5,368 nt of DNA from assembly GCA_900555175.1 (NCBI GenBank), contig USJT01000093.1:1-5368 (forward strand). Reading direction: 5' to 3'. Origin of the DNA: an uncultured bacterium. GTDB lineage: Bacteria; Cyanobacteriota; Vampirovibrionia; Gastranaerophilales; Gastranaerophilaceae. Position numbers and translations under genes: made by a program. A model generated the notes under the pieces. The model saw nothing but the letters and a program-made list of their open reading frames with translations, ran no database searches and was not told where the DNA came from. Shown here in pieces: positions 1 to 5,368 of this stretch (the first letter of the stretch is position 1; each line of letters opens with the position of its first letter).

Positions 1-545
1 GGGCAACCTGTTGTGACTGATGTGTAGATAATGAATGCTGTTGCTTTTGAGCTTCTCAAACTCCATTTGTAATCGTAATTATCTTCAAGTTGATAAATAC
101 TTTTTTCACTGAAACTGTATGAGGGTTCATCTATTACAAGAATTTCTTTTAATGATGGGATTTCTTCTTTCAGGGCTTTTGCCATATCTATGTATTTTTT
201 AGATACAAGTATTACGGAAGGCTCGCAATCTGTAAGTATTGATTTCAGCTCAAATTTTGTGAGTTTAGTATCCAGCGGAACTGTAATCATTCCTGAAATT
301 ACCGATGCAAAGACGCAAGCACCGTATTCAGGTTTTGATTCTGAAAGAATTGCAAGTCTGTCACCTTTTTTTACATTGAGTTTAGTTAAAAGATAATAAG
401 CAAGTTTTCTTGATAAAAGTCCTATGCCTCTATACGTAAATTCTTTCCAACCATATTGAGTTTTCATTCCTAAGGCAACTTTATCAGCAAATTTTTCTGT
501 CCTTTCATGCAAAAGCATGAGAACATTTTTCTTTTTTTGTCCCAT
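1..545 (-). CDS. Long-chain fatty-acyl-CoA (or acyl-ACP) ligase, AMP-binding family, N-terminal part (truncated by window edge)
   Basis: I translated this strand directly: it stays open for 181 codons from the ATG at 545-543 and runs off the left edge. The protein begins MGQKKKNVLMLLHERTEKFA and shows the usual N-terminal order of long-chain acyl-CoA synthetases: a TYRG-type segment near residue 38, GDRLAILSESKPEYG near 61-75, and ASVISGMITVPLDTKLT near 80-96. It then reaches the adenylate-forming A3 loop at about 172-181, read as IIYTSVTTGC. Known family chemistry is ATP-dependent adenylation of a fatty acid followed by transfer to CoA or ACP; which acceptor is used cannot be told here. The loop normally reads YTSGTTGxPKG, so Val177 replaces a glycine. 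The start is supported by AAAGGG at 561-556, 10 bases upstream, and by a good promoter. It diverges from miaB. About two thirds of a usual family member, including the adenylation core and C-terminal lid, is outside the window. Confidence 0.9.
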   Translation of the reverse strand, partial: MGQKKKNVLMLLHERTEKFADKVALGMKTQYGWKEFTYRGIGLLSRKLAYYLLTKLNVKKGDRLAILSESKPEYGACVFASVISGMITVPLDTKLTKFELKSILTDCEPSVILVSKKYIDMAKALKEEIPSLKEILVIDEPSYSFSEKSIYQLEDNYDYKWSLRSSKATAFIIYTSVTTGC

Positions 546-578
546 ATAATATACACCCTTTTAAGACCATCTAAATAA

Positions 579-607
579 ATGATAATATCAGCTTCTCTAA
601 ATGTCAA
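579..607 (-). promoter_or_regulatory. Sigma70-type promoter for the acyl ligase gene
   Basis: Read on the minus strand, a perfect -35 hexamer TTGACA (607-602) is followed after exactly 17 bases by TATCAT (584-579), a 5/6 match to the -10 consensus. The predicted start of transcription is near 572, giving a leader of roughly 27 bases that contains the AAAGGG ribosome binding site at 561-556. An 11-base inverted repeat, TGATA-A-TATCA (580-590), overlaps the -10 box. It could be an operator, but it is short and AT-rich. This is the best-formed promoter in the window. Confidence 0.65.
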
Positions 608-628
608 ATATATTAACTATTTTTGTAT

Positions 629-634
629 TATAAT
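629..634 (+). promoter_or_regulatory. Candidate -10 box for miaB
   Basis: TATAAT matches the -10 consensus exactly and lies 34 bases before the miaB ATG in the divergent spacer. No convincing -35 hexamer is found 16-19 bases upstream, and the sequence there is very AT-rich, so chance occurrence is possible. If it is used, transcription would start near 641 and the leader would hold the AGGG ribosome binding site at 658-661, seven bases before the start codon. Confidence 0.35.
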
Positions 635-668
635 TAATTTGTAAGAGTATAAATAGCAGGGAAATGAT

Positions 669-2021
669 ATGAAACATGTTTATATAGAGACTATGGGCTG
701 TCAAATGAATAAATCAGATACCGAAAGAATGCTCGGTATGCTTTCAAATATTGGTTATGACGAAGTAAAGGAGCCTGAAAAAGCGGATTTATTAATGGTT
801 AATACTTGCTCAATAAGACAGTTGAGTGAAGATAAAGCTTTTAGCCAACTTGGAGTTTGGGGCAAATGGAAGCAGGACGGTAAAGATATTAAAATCGGTA
901 TCTGCGGCTGTGTTGCTCAACAAAAAGCTAATAAAGTATTTTCAAGAGCGCCTTATGTCGATTTTGTTTTGGGAACACATAAAATTTATTCATTACCTGA
1001 AATTATAAAAAGAATTAATAACGGTGAAAGAGTTTGCGAATGTACGGAAACAAACGCAACAGAAGATAATATCGCTAAGGAATACAATATTGAACGTGTA
1101 AAGGGCGTAAATGCTTGGATTCCTATTACTGAGGGGTGTAACAATTTCTGTACATATTGTATTGTACCTTATACAAGAGGCAGAGAACGCTCAAGATTGC
1201 CTGAAATTATCTTAAAAGAAGCTAAAGATGCTCTAAATTCAGGATTTAAAGAAATTACACTTTTGGGGCAGAATGTTGACAGCTACGGAAAAGATTTCCC
1301 GACAAAACTTCCTGAAAGAGAAGAACTTAAAAATTACAGATTGGCTCAGCTTTTGAGAGATTTGAATGCTATTGAGGGAAATTTCAGAATTCGTTTTGTA
1401 ACTTCTTACCCGACAGATATTACGGATGAACTTATTGAAACTGTTGTTGAGCTGGATAAGGTTTGTGAATATTTCCATATCCCTATGCAATCAGGCAGCT
1501 CTGAAGTTTTGAAAGCAATGAACAGACGCTATGATAGAGAAACTTATGCTGAAATTGTGAAAAAGGTTCGTAAAATGGTTCCTGATGTTACAATTACAAG
1601 TGATTTTATTGCAGGTTTCCCCGGTGAAACAGAAGAACAGTTTAAGGAAACTCTGACTGCGATTGATGAATTTGAACTTGATTATTGTAATGTTGCGGCT
1701 TATTCTCCAAGAGAAAAAACAGTTGCCGCAAAATGGGTTGATAAATTTATTCCTGAAGATGTTAAAAATGAAAGATTCCAAAGGTTAAATCAAAAAATTC
1801 AGGAAAATTGTCTTAAATCAAATCTTAAATATGTTGGTCGTGAAATGGAAGGTTTAGTTGAAAGCTTTTATGAACACAAAGGAAAGATGATAAATTCCGG
1901 CAAAACAAGAAACTTCAAAACAGTTCACATTCCTTGTGATAAAGATTTGACAGGTCAATTTGTAAATGTAAAAATATCAGGTGCAAAAACTTGGTATCTT
2001 AAAGGCGAATTAGTAAAATAA
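669..2021 (+). CDS. miaB: tRNA-2-methylthio-N6-dimethylallyladenosine synthase MiaB
   Basis: This 450-residue radical-SAM methylthiotransferase converts N6-isopentenyladenosine at position 37 of tRNAs reading UNN codons to its 2-methylthio form; it acts in the cytosol after MiaA. Three parts are visible. The N-terminal UPF0004 domain (about 1-125) carries auxiliary-cluster cysteines C11 (ETMGCQMN), C47 (NTCSIR) and C81 (CGCVAQ). The radical-SAM domain (about 145-375) has the C157-x3-C161-x2-C164 triad in EGCNNFCTYCIVPYTRGRERSR-type context, quoted here only by its key residues. A C-terminal TRAM domain (about 386-449) is the predicted tRNA-binding part. The GRERSR tail after the triad and the total length favour MiaB over RimO or MtaB. 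The start is fixed by AGGG at 658-661; an ATG at 664 meets a stop at once. Extra cysteines at 79, 123 and 125 are not part of the known clusters. The dehydrogenase gene follows after 13 bases. Confidence 0.95.
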   Translation: MKHVYIETMGCQMNKSDTERMLGMLSNIGYDEVKEPEKADLLMVNTCSIRQLSEDKAFSQLGVWGKWKQDGKDIKIGICGCVAQQKANKVFSRAPYVDFVLGTHKIYSLPEIIKRINNGERVCECTETNATEDNIAKEYNIERVKGVNAWIPITEGCNNFCTYCIVPYTRGRERSRLPEIILKEAKDALNSGFKEITLLGQNVDSYGKDFPTKLPEREELKNYRLAQLLRDLNAIEGNFRIRFVTSYPTDITDELIETVVELDKVCEYFHIPMQSGSSEVLKAMNRRYDRETYAEIVKKVRKMVPDVTITSDFIAGFPGETEEQFKETLTAIDEFELDYCNVAAYSPREKTVAAKWVDKFIPEDVKNERFQRLNQKIQENCLKSNLKYVGREMEGLVESFYEHKGKMINSGKTRNFKTVHIPCDKDLTGQFVNVKISGAKTWYLKGELVK

Positions 2022-2034
2022 GTGAGGATTAATA

Positions 2035-3000
2035 ATGAAAGCAGTAGTATTTGATGAAGGATTAAAGCTTGTAAATGATTATAAAAAACCTGTTCCGCAA
2101 AAAGGAGAAGCTCTGATACGTGTAACCTTGGCAGGAATTTGTAACACAGATTACGAAATAACAAAAGGTTATATGGGCTATAAGGGAATTTTAGGACACG
2201 AAGCTGTCGGTATTGTCGAAGAAATTAATGACGAAGATCAATCACTTTTAGGCAAAAGAGTTGTTGCAGAAATCAGTTATGGCTGTAAGAAACCTGATTG
2301 TCCTTATTGCGCTGAAAAATTATATCGTCATTGTCCTGACCGTCATACTTTAGGAATTTGGAGAAAAGACGGCGTTTTCGCAGAATATTTTACAATGCCT
2401 TTGGAAGTTCTTTTTGAAGTTCCTGAAAATGTTCCTGATGAACAGGCTGTTTTTGTAGAACCTTTGGCTGCAGCTTGTGAAATTACCGAACAATTACATA
2501 TAAAACCGTTTGAAAAAGTAATTGTTTTGGGGGATGGCAAGTTAGGACTTATTACGGCTTTGACATTAAATGCTCAAAATATTGATGTAACACTTGTCGG
2601 AAAGCATCAAAACAAACTTGATATTGCACGTGCACAAGGAGTTGAAACAAAACTTCTTAATGATTTGAAGGTTGAAAAAATTTATGATGTTGTTGTTGAA
2701 GCAACAGGTTCAATTTCAGGGTTTGAAACAGCATTAGCTCTTACAAAACCTCGCGGAGTTTTGGTTTTGAAAAGCACTGTCGCAGCATCAAAAGAATTCA
2801 ATCTTGCTCCAATCGTAATTGATGAAATTACAGTTCTCGGTTCAAGATGCGGACAATTCCCTGCAGCATTAAGATTGTTAAAATCAGAAAGAATTGATTT
2901 TACTCCGATGATTTCAGCAAGATATAAGGCAGATGATGCAATTGAAGCATTTGAAAAGAATAAAGAAAAAGATACATTAAAAGTTCTTATTGAATTTTAA
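2035..3000 (+). CDS. Zinc-dependent alcohol dehydrogenase-like medium-chain dehydrogenase/reductase (MDR family)
   Basis: This 321-residue MDR protein has a GroES-like catalytic domain (about 1-145) and a Rossmann cofactor domain (about 150-285). Likely catalytic-zinc ligands are C36 (GICNTD) and H55/E56 (GHEAVG), with E142 in VEPLAAA. Four cysteines, C84, C89, C92 and C100, form a structural-zinc lobe; the first gap is four residues rather than the two of classical alcohol dehydrogenases. The dinucleotide loop is G166-D-G168-K-L-G171. At the end of the second Rossmann strand (TLVGKH, 186-191) no acidic residue is seen where NAD-specific enzymes usually carry Asp; Gly189 followed by Lys-His suggests, without proving, preference for NADP. 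At 321 residues it is shorter than typical alcohol or sorbitol dehydrogenases (about 340-375). The substrate cannot be named. GAGG at 2024-2027 lies seven bases before the ATG, and only 13 bases separate it from miaB, so co-transcription is likely. Confidence 0.85.
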   Translation: MKAVVFDEGLKLVNDYKKPVPQKGEALIRVTLAGICNTDYEITKGYMGYKGILGHEAVGIVEEINDEDQSLLGKRVVAEISYGCKKPDCPYCAEKLYRHCPDRHTLGIWRKDGVFAEYFTMPLEVLFEVPENVPDEQAVFVEPLAAACEITEQLHIKPFEKVIVLGDGKLGLITALTLNAQNIDVTLVGKHQNKLDIARAQGVETKLLNDLKVEKIYDVVVEATGSISGFETALALTKPRGVLVLKSTVAASKEFNLAPIVIDEITVLGSRCGQFPAALRLLKSERIDFTPMISARYKADDAIEAFEKNKEKDTLKVLIEF

Positions 3001-3003
3001 TAT

Positions 3004-3032
3004 TTGCCTATTCAATTTGTTTCAATTATCAT
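3004..3032 (+). promoter_or_regulatory. Candidate promoter for the LptF/LptG-family gene
   Basis: TTGCCT (3004-3009, 4/6 match) and TATCAT (3027-3032, 5/6 match) are separated by 17 bases in the spacer after the dehydrogenase gene. Transcription would start near 3039, leaving a leader of about 40 bases before the ATG at 3079. If the promoter is real, translation cannot begin at the in-frame TTG at 3004, and the ATG at 3040 would be nearly leaderless. Support is only hexamer matching in AT-rich DNA. Confidence 0.3.
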
Positions 3033-3078
3033 TGTATGTATGGAAACTGAAGTAAGAGAAAAAGAATTTTCAGGGAAA

Positions 3079-4170
3079 ATGACGCTTCTTGATAAATATA
3101 TTTTGAAGCAGGTTATTGAAATGTTTATTATGGGTGTATGCGTTTTTACATCCATAATTTTCGCATCTGATACTTTCATTACTCTTATCAAACAGATTTC
3201 GTTATTCGGAATCCCTTTCAAAGTCGCATTAATGATGATTATTCTGAACTTGCCTCAGGTAATTGTTATGACAATACCTATGGGAGTTTTGCTCGCAACA
3301 GTTATGACGCTTAACGGTTTGAGTTTGAAATCGGAAATTACTGTTATGAGAGCTTGCGGAATTGGTTTAAATAGAATTGCAAAGCCGATATTTGTATTTG
3401 CTCTAATAATGTCTATATGCAGCTTTGTGATAAACGAAACTGTTGTTCCTGTTATGACCAAGCAGTCTAAAGATTTGGCTTTGTGGTCTTTGGGACAAAA
3501 AAATATTCCTGAAGGGAAACAGAATTTCGTTTTTAAAGAATTGAATGACGGTGGAAGTATTAAAAGATTATTCTATGTAGGTTATTGCGAAAATAAAGTT
3601 TTGCATAACATTACTGTTCTTGATACTTCAAAAGACGGTACTATTCAAGTTTTGCAAGCTGATGAGGGTAAAACTTCTCCTGAAGGCTGGGAATTTGAAA
3701 AAGGTGCTGTTTATACGGTTGATAATGAAGGTAAAATCTTAAATACTACATTGTTTGAAAGCTCGGTTGTAAAATTCGGTCTTGATATGTCTAAAGAATT
3801 AAATAAAAATGTGGCAAAAGAAATGAATTTTACAAAATTGATTGATTATATAAAACATAATCATATAGATGAAAAACAAAGAAATGAAATTCAGGTTGAA
3901 TTGTATGACAAACTTGCTTTGCCATTAACAACAATTGCCCTTGTATTAATCGGGGTTCCACTTGCAATTACTCCTCCGAGAGTCAGATATAACAGAGGAT
4001 TTTTGTTCAGTATTCTTATCATATTTGCATATTATTTGATAAGAGCTTTATCAATCTCGTTTGGTGAAGCAGGAACATTACAGCCATTCTTGGCTGCTTT
4101 GATGCCAAATATTGTTTTAACATTAATTGGTACAATACTTTATTACAAAAAAGTTTACACAATTGAGTAA
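3079..4170 (+). CDS. LptF/LptG family lipopolysaccharide export permease (YjgP/YjgQ)
   Basis: This is an inner-membrane permease of the Lpt machine, which with the ATPase LptB extracts LPS from the inner membrane and passes it to the LptA/LptC bridge. From the ATG at 3079 it has 363 residues, close to E. coli LptF and LptG (about 360-366). It opens with MTLLDKYILKQ, the family's usual beginning. Membrane segments are at about 12-34, 50-78 and 102-124, then a periplasmic domain (about 125-275, the beta-jellyroll position), then segments at about 280-297, 308-328 and 337-355. The cytoplasmic loop SLKSEITVMRACG (82-94) matches the LptB-coupling helix, with E86 where E. coli LptF/LptG carry a conserved Glu. 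I cannot tell LptF from LptG; the closest feel is the cyanobacterial single-permease type. In-frame upstream starts exist: TTG 3004 (388 residues) and ATG 3040 (376 residues). Neither has a ribosome binding site, while AGGGA precedes 3079 but only two bases away, so the start is uncertain. Confidence 0.9.
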   Translation: MTLLDKYILKQVIEMFIMGVCVFTSIIFASDTFITLIKQISLFGIPFKVALMMIILNLPQVIVMTIPMGVLLATVMTLNGLSLKSEITVMRACGIGLNRIAKPIFVFALIMSICSFVINETVVPVMTKQSKDLALWSLGQKNIPEGKQNFVFKELNDGGSIKRLFYVGYCENKVLHNITVLDTSKDGTIQVLQADEGKTSPEGWEFEKGAVYTVDNEGKILNTTLFESSVVKFGLDMSKELNKNVAKEMNFTKLIDYIKHNHIDEKQRNEIQVELYDKLALPLTTIALVLIGVPLAITPPRVRYNRGFLFSILIIFAYYLIRALSISFGEAGTLQPFLAALMPNIVLTLIGTILYYKKVYTIE

Positions 4171-4183
4171 CAAATTTTATAAT
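4154..4183 (+). promoter_or_regulatory. Candidate promoter for the coiled-coil gene
   Basis: TTTACA (4154-4159, 5/6 match to the -35 consensus) lies inside the last codons of the permease gene, 18 bases before a perfect TATAAT (4178-4183). Transcription would start near 4190, just ahead of the AGGA ribosome binding site at 4195-4198 and 17 bases before the ATG at 4207. This would allow the downstream gene to be expressed apart from the permease, although their 36-base gap also permits read-through. Confidence 0.45.
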
Positions 4184-4206
4184 TTATATGTTTTAGGAAA
4201 CATAAA

Positions 4207-4785
4207 ATGAACAATAATTTATTTCAAAATAATTATAAAAGATTAAATGATTATGATTTGAATATACTAAACGACAATTCTTTTAAAGATTTGGATGACA
4301 AAACTTTGCAGCTTGAATGTCTTATTGAGGAAAAAGAAGAAGCTCTTGACAATTTGAATAATAAAATAAAAGGTGCAGAACTTCTTGGAAAATTGTTAGA
4401 TGTCATGGATTTGAAAATTCAAGCAAAACAACTTGAAAATGAAATCGCAGATTTGAAAGAACAAAATTCAAAAAAGAATATGGCTGAAAAAATTACGGAT
4501 GCTATAATTTTCAAAAAACCTAAGCCGAAACTTTCCCCGATACGAAGACTTGCTCGTTTTGTATCAAGAAAAATCATTGCTCGTATGTCAAGAAAGGTTA
4601 AATCAATTTTGGATTTAAGCGATTCATTGGATACTTTGACAAGTATAAATGAGAATGTCGATGAATTAATTGCGATGAAGGTTCCTTACGGGGAGACAAA
4701 AGCAAATTATGAAAAGCTTACAAATTATTTGTATCGAGCAAATAGAATTCATTCAGAGATAAATAAAAAAATGAAGAGCTTGTAA
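4207..4785 (+). CDS. Hypothetical protein with coiled coil and basic amphipathic segment
   Basis: I do not recognise this 192-residue protein. It has no signal peptide and no membrane-spanning segment, so it is probably cytoplasmic or peripheral to the membrane. The first 30 residues are rich in Asn and Asp. Residues about 32-88 (for example LECLIEEKEEALDNL and AKQLENEIADLKEQ) have regularly spaced Leu/Ile amid Glu, Lys and Gln, as in a coiled coil, suggesting self-association. Residues 103-132 then hold 13 Lys/Arg and no Asp or Glu; around RRLARFVSRKIIARMSRKVK the hydrophobic residues recur every three to four positions, as in an amphipathic helix that could touch nucleic acid or anionic lipid. 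A second charged helical stretch (about 134-190) ends the protein. AGGA at 4195-4198, eight bases before the ATG, supports the start. Codon use looks like its neighbours'. Being next to the permease hints at an envelope role, but that is weak. Confidence 0.75.
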   Translation: MNNNLFQNNYKRLNDYDLNILNDNSFKDLDDKTLQLECLIEEKEEALDNLNNKIKGAELLGKLLDVMDLKIQAKQLENEIADLKEQNSKKNMAEKITDAIIFKKPKPKLSPIRRLARFVSRKIIARMSRKVKSILDLSDSLDTLTSINENVDELIAMKVPYGETKANYEKLTNYLYRANRIHSEINKKMKSL

Positions 4786-4836
4786 CTTGCTAAACAGTTA
4801 TTTTTGTCATAAAATTTTCTCATAGACACTTTTTAT

Positions 4837-4864
4837 CTGACAATTTCAGGTAAAGTCATATCAT
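4837..4864 (+). promoter_or_regulatory. Candidate promoter for gatA
   Basis: In the 94-base spacer before gatA, CTGACA (4837-4842, 5/6 match) is followed after 16 bases by TATCAT (4859-4864, 5/6 match). The difficulty is position: transcription would begin near 4871, within the AAGGAG ribosome binding site (4869-4874), giving a leader of only about nine bases. The true promoter may lie further upstream (TTGTCA at 4804-4809 has no well-spaced partner), or gatA may be read through from the preceding gene. Confidence 0.22.
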
Positions 4865-4879
4865 AACTAAGGAGAAAGT

Positions 4880-5368
4880 ATGAACGAGCTTCTAAAAAAA
4901 TCAGCAACAGAGCAATCAAAAGCTCTTAAAAATAAAGAAATTTCTGCTGTTGAATTGACAAATGCAGCTTTTGAAAGAATTAATGAGCTTGATGAAAAAT
5001 TAGGCGCTTTCAATTCTTTAACAAAAGAAATTGCTCTTGATACAGCTAAGAAAGTTGACGAAAAAATAGCTAAAGGAGAAGAATTACCGTTACTTGCAGG
5101 TGTTCCTCTTGCGCTAAAAGATAATATGAACTTGAAAGGATCTAAAACAACTGCTTCTTCAAAGATTTTGGAAAACTTTGTATCTCCTTTCAACGCAACT
5201 GTAAGTGAAAAATTGTTGAACAACCTTGTTCCTATCGTTGGTAAAGCAAATTTGGATGAATTTGCAATGGGTTCTTCAAACGAAAACTCAGCATTTAAAA
5301 AGGTTCATAACCCTTGGAATTTGAACAAAGTTCCGGGTGGTTCATCAGGCGGTTCAGCTGCATCTGTT
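4880..5368 (+). CDS. gatA: Asp-tRNA(Asn)/Glu-tRNA(Gln) amidotransferase subunit A (GatA), N-terminal part (truncated by window edge)
   Basis: This is the amidase subunit of GatCAB, which frees ammonia from glutamine; GatB uses it to convert misacylated Glu-tRNA(Gln) or Asp-tRNA(Asn) to the correct aminoacyl-tRNA in the cytosol. The frame opens [20 protein letters not shown] and stays open for exactly 163 codons to the right edge. Hallmarks are [10 protein letters not shown] with catalytic Lys80, [11 protein letters not shown] (90-100), [19 protein letters not shown] (121-139) and the amidase signature [10 protein letters not shown] (152-161), with Ser155 as the expected cis-Ser of the Ser-cisSer-Lys triad. 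The nucleophilic serine, about residue 179 by family numbering, lies just beyond the window. A full GatA is roughly 480-490 residues, so about one third is present. AAGGAG at 4869-4874, five bases before the ATG, is the strongest ribosome binding site in the window and fixes the start. Presence of GatCAB implies indirect Gln- and/or Asn-tRNA charging. Confidence 0.95.
   Translation, partial: MNELLKKSATEQSKALKNKEISAVELTNAAFERINELDEKLGAFNSLTKEIALDTAKKVDEKIAKGEELPLLAGVPLALKDNMNLKGSKTTASSKILENFVSPFNATVSEKLLNNLVPIVGKANLDEFAMGSSNENSAFKKVHNPWNLNKVPGGSSGGSAASV

Noticed and set aside
190..396. Plus-strand open frame of 68 codons within the acyl ligase gene
   Set aside because: It lies antisense to a minus-strand protein with clear family motifs, has no ribosome binding site and encodes no recognisable domain.
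1239..1781. Two adjacent minus-strand open frames inside miaB
   Set aside because: They are antisense to conserved radical-SAM coding sequence, with low-complexity Asn/Ile/Phe-rich translations typical of AT-rich shadows.
1991..2019. TTGGTA, 17 bases, TAAAAT at the end of miaB as a promoter for the dehydrogenase gene
   Set aside because: The -35 match is poor and transcription would start within the ribosome binding site; read-through from miaB over 13 bases is simpler.
4172..4185. AAATT-TTAT-AATTT inverted repeat after the permease gene
   Set aside because: It contains no G-C pair and no following T-run, and overlaps a better-supported TATAAT box; expected by chance in such AT-rich DNA.
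4783..4805. Possible terminator after the coiled-coil gene: TAACT and AGTTA arms with an 8-base loop, then five Ts
   Set aside because: The stem is only five base pairs, nearly all A-T, and overlaps the stop codon, so it is too weak to call a rho-independent terminator.
4867..5223. Minus-strand open frame of 118 codons overlapping gatA
   Set aside because: It is the antisense shadow of gatA, whose catalytic motifs are unmistakable on the plus strand; the translation resembles nothing known.
1..5368. RNA genes, CRISPR arrays, insertion sequences, integrase sites or a defence-like module
   Set aside because: No tRNA or rRNA signature, spaced direct repeats, terminal inverted repeats or transposase/nuclease motifs were seen; nearly all the DNA is accounted for by the six genes.

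Overview
The window is AT-rich, densely coding bacterial chromosome from an organism with a Gram-negative-type envelope. It holds six protein-coding genes: a divergently transcribed, truncated fatty-acyl-CoA/ACP ligase on the minus strand, and five plus-strand genes encoding MiaB, a zinc-type medium-chain dehydrogenase, an LptF/LptG-family lipopolysaccharide permease, an unrecognised coiled-coil protein and the N-terminal part of GatA. Low GC, short spacers and a permease that reads like the cyanobacterial YjgP/YjgQ type make a non-photosynthetic relative of cyanobacteria (Vampirovibrionia/Melainabacteria, for example gut Gastranaerophilales) my best guess. This is an inference from sequence feel, not from a search, and other AT-rich Gram-negative lineages remain possible.

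Layout. Positions 1-545 (minus) encode the first 181 residues of an adenylate-forming ligase; the rest lies beyond the left edge. A 123-base divergent spacer (546-668) carries a well-formed promoter for the ligase (TTGACA, 17 bases, TATCAT) and a TATAAT box facing miaB. miaB (669-2021) is followed after 13 bases by the dehydrogenase (2035-3000), so these two are probably co-transcribed. The permease (best start 3079, stop 4170), the coiled-coil gene (4207-4785) and gatA (4880 to the right edge) follow in the same direction with spacers of 78, 36 and 94 bases. Promoter-like hexamer pairs occur before each of these three, so the row may be several overlapping transcripts rather than one tight operon.

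How the genes relate. Three functions are clear and essentially housekeeping: tRNA A37 thiomethylation (MiaB), transamidation of misacylated Glu-tRNA(Gln)/Asp-tRNA(Asn) (GatA) and LPS extraction from the inner membrane (LptF/G). The ligase activates fatty acids, and the dehydrogenase has no assignable substrate. Nothing links them into one pathway beyond shared direction.

No new biological system is evident: there is no mobile element, CRISPR array, RNA gene or defence module. The most noteworthy points are a Gly-to-Val change in the ligase's otherwise near-invariant nucleotide-binding loop, and an unrecognised protein combining a coiled coil with an acid-free, strongly basic amphipathic segment, located between an LPS transporter gene and gatA.
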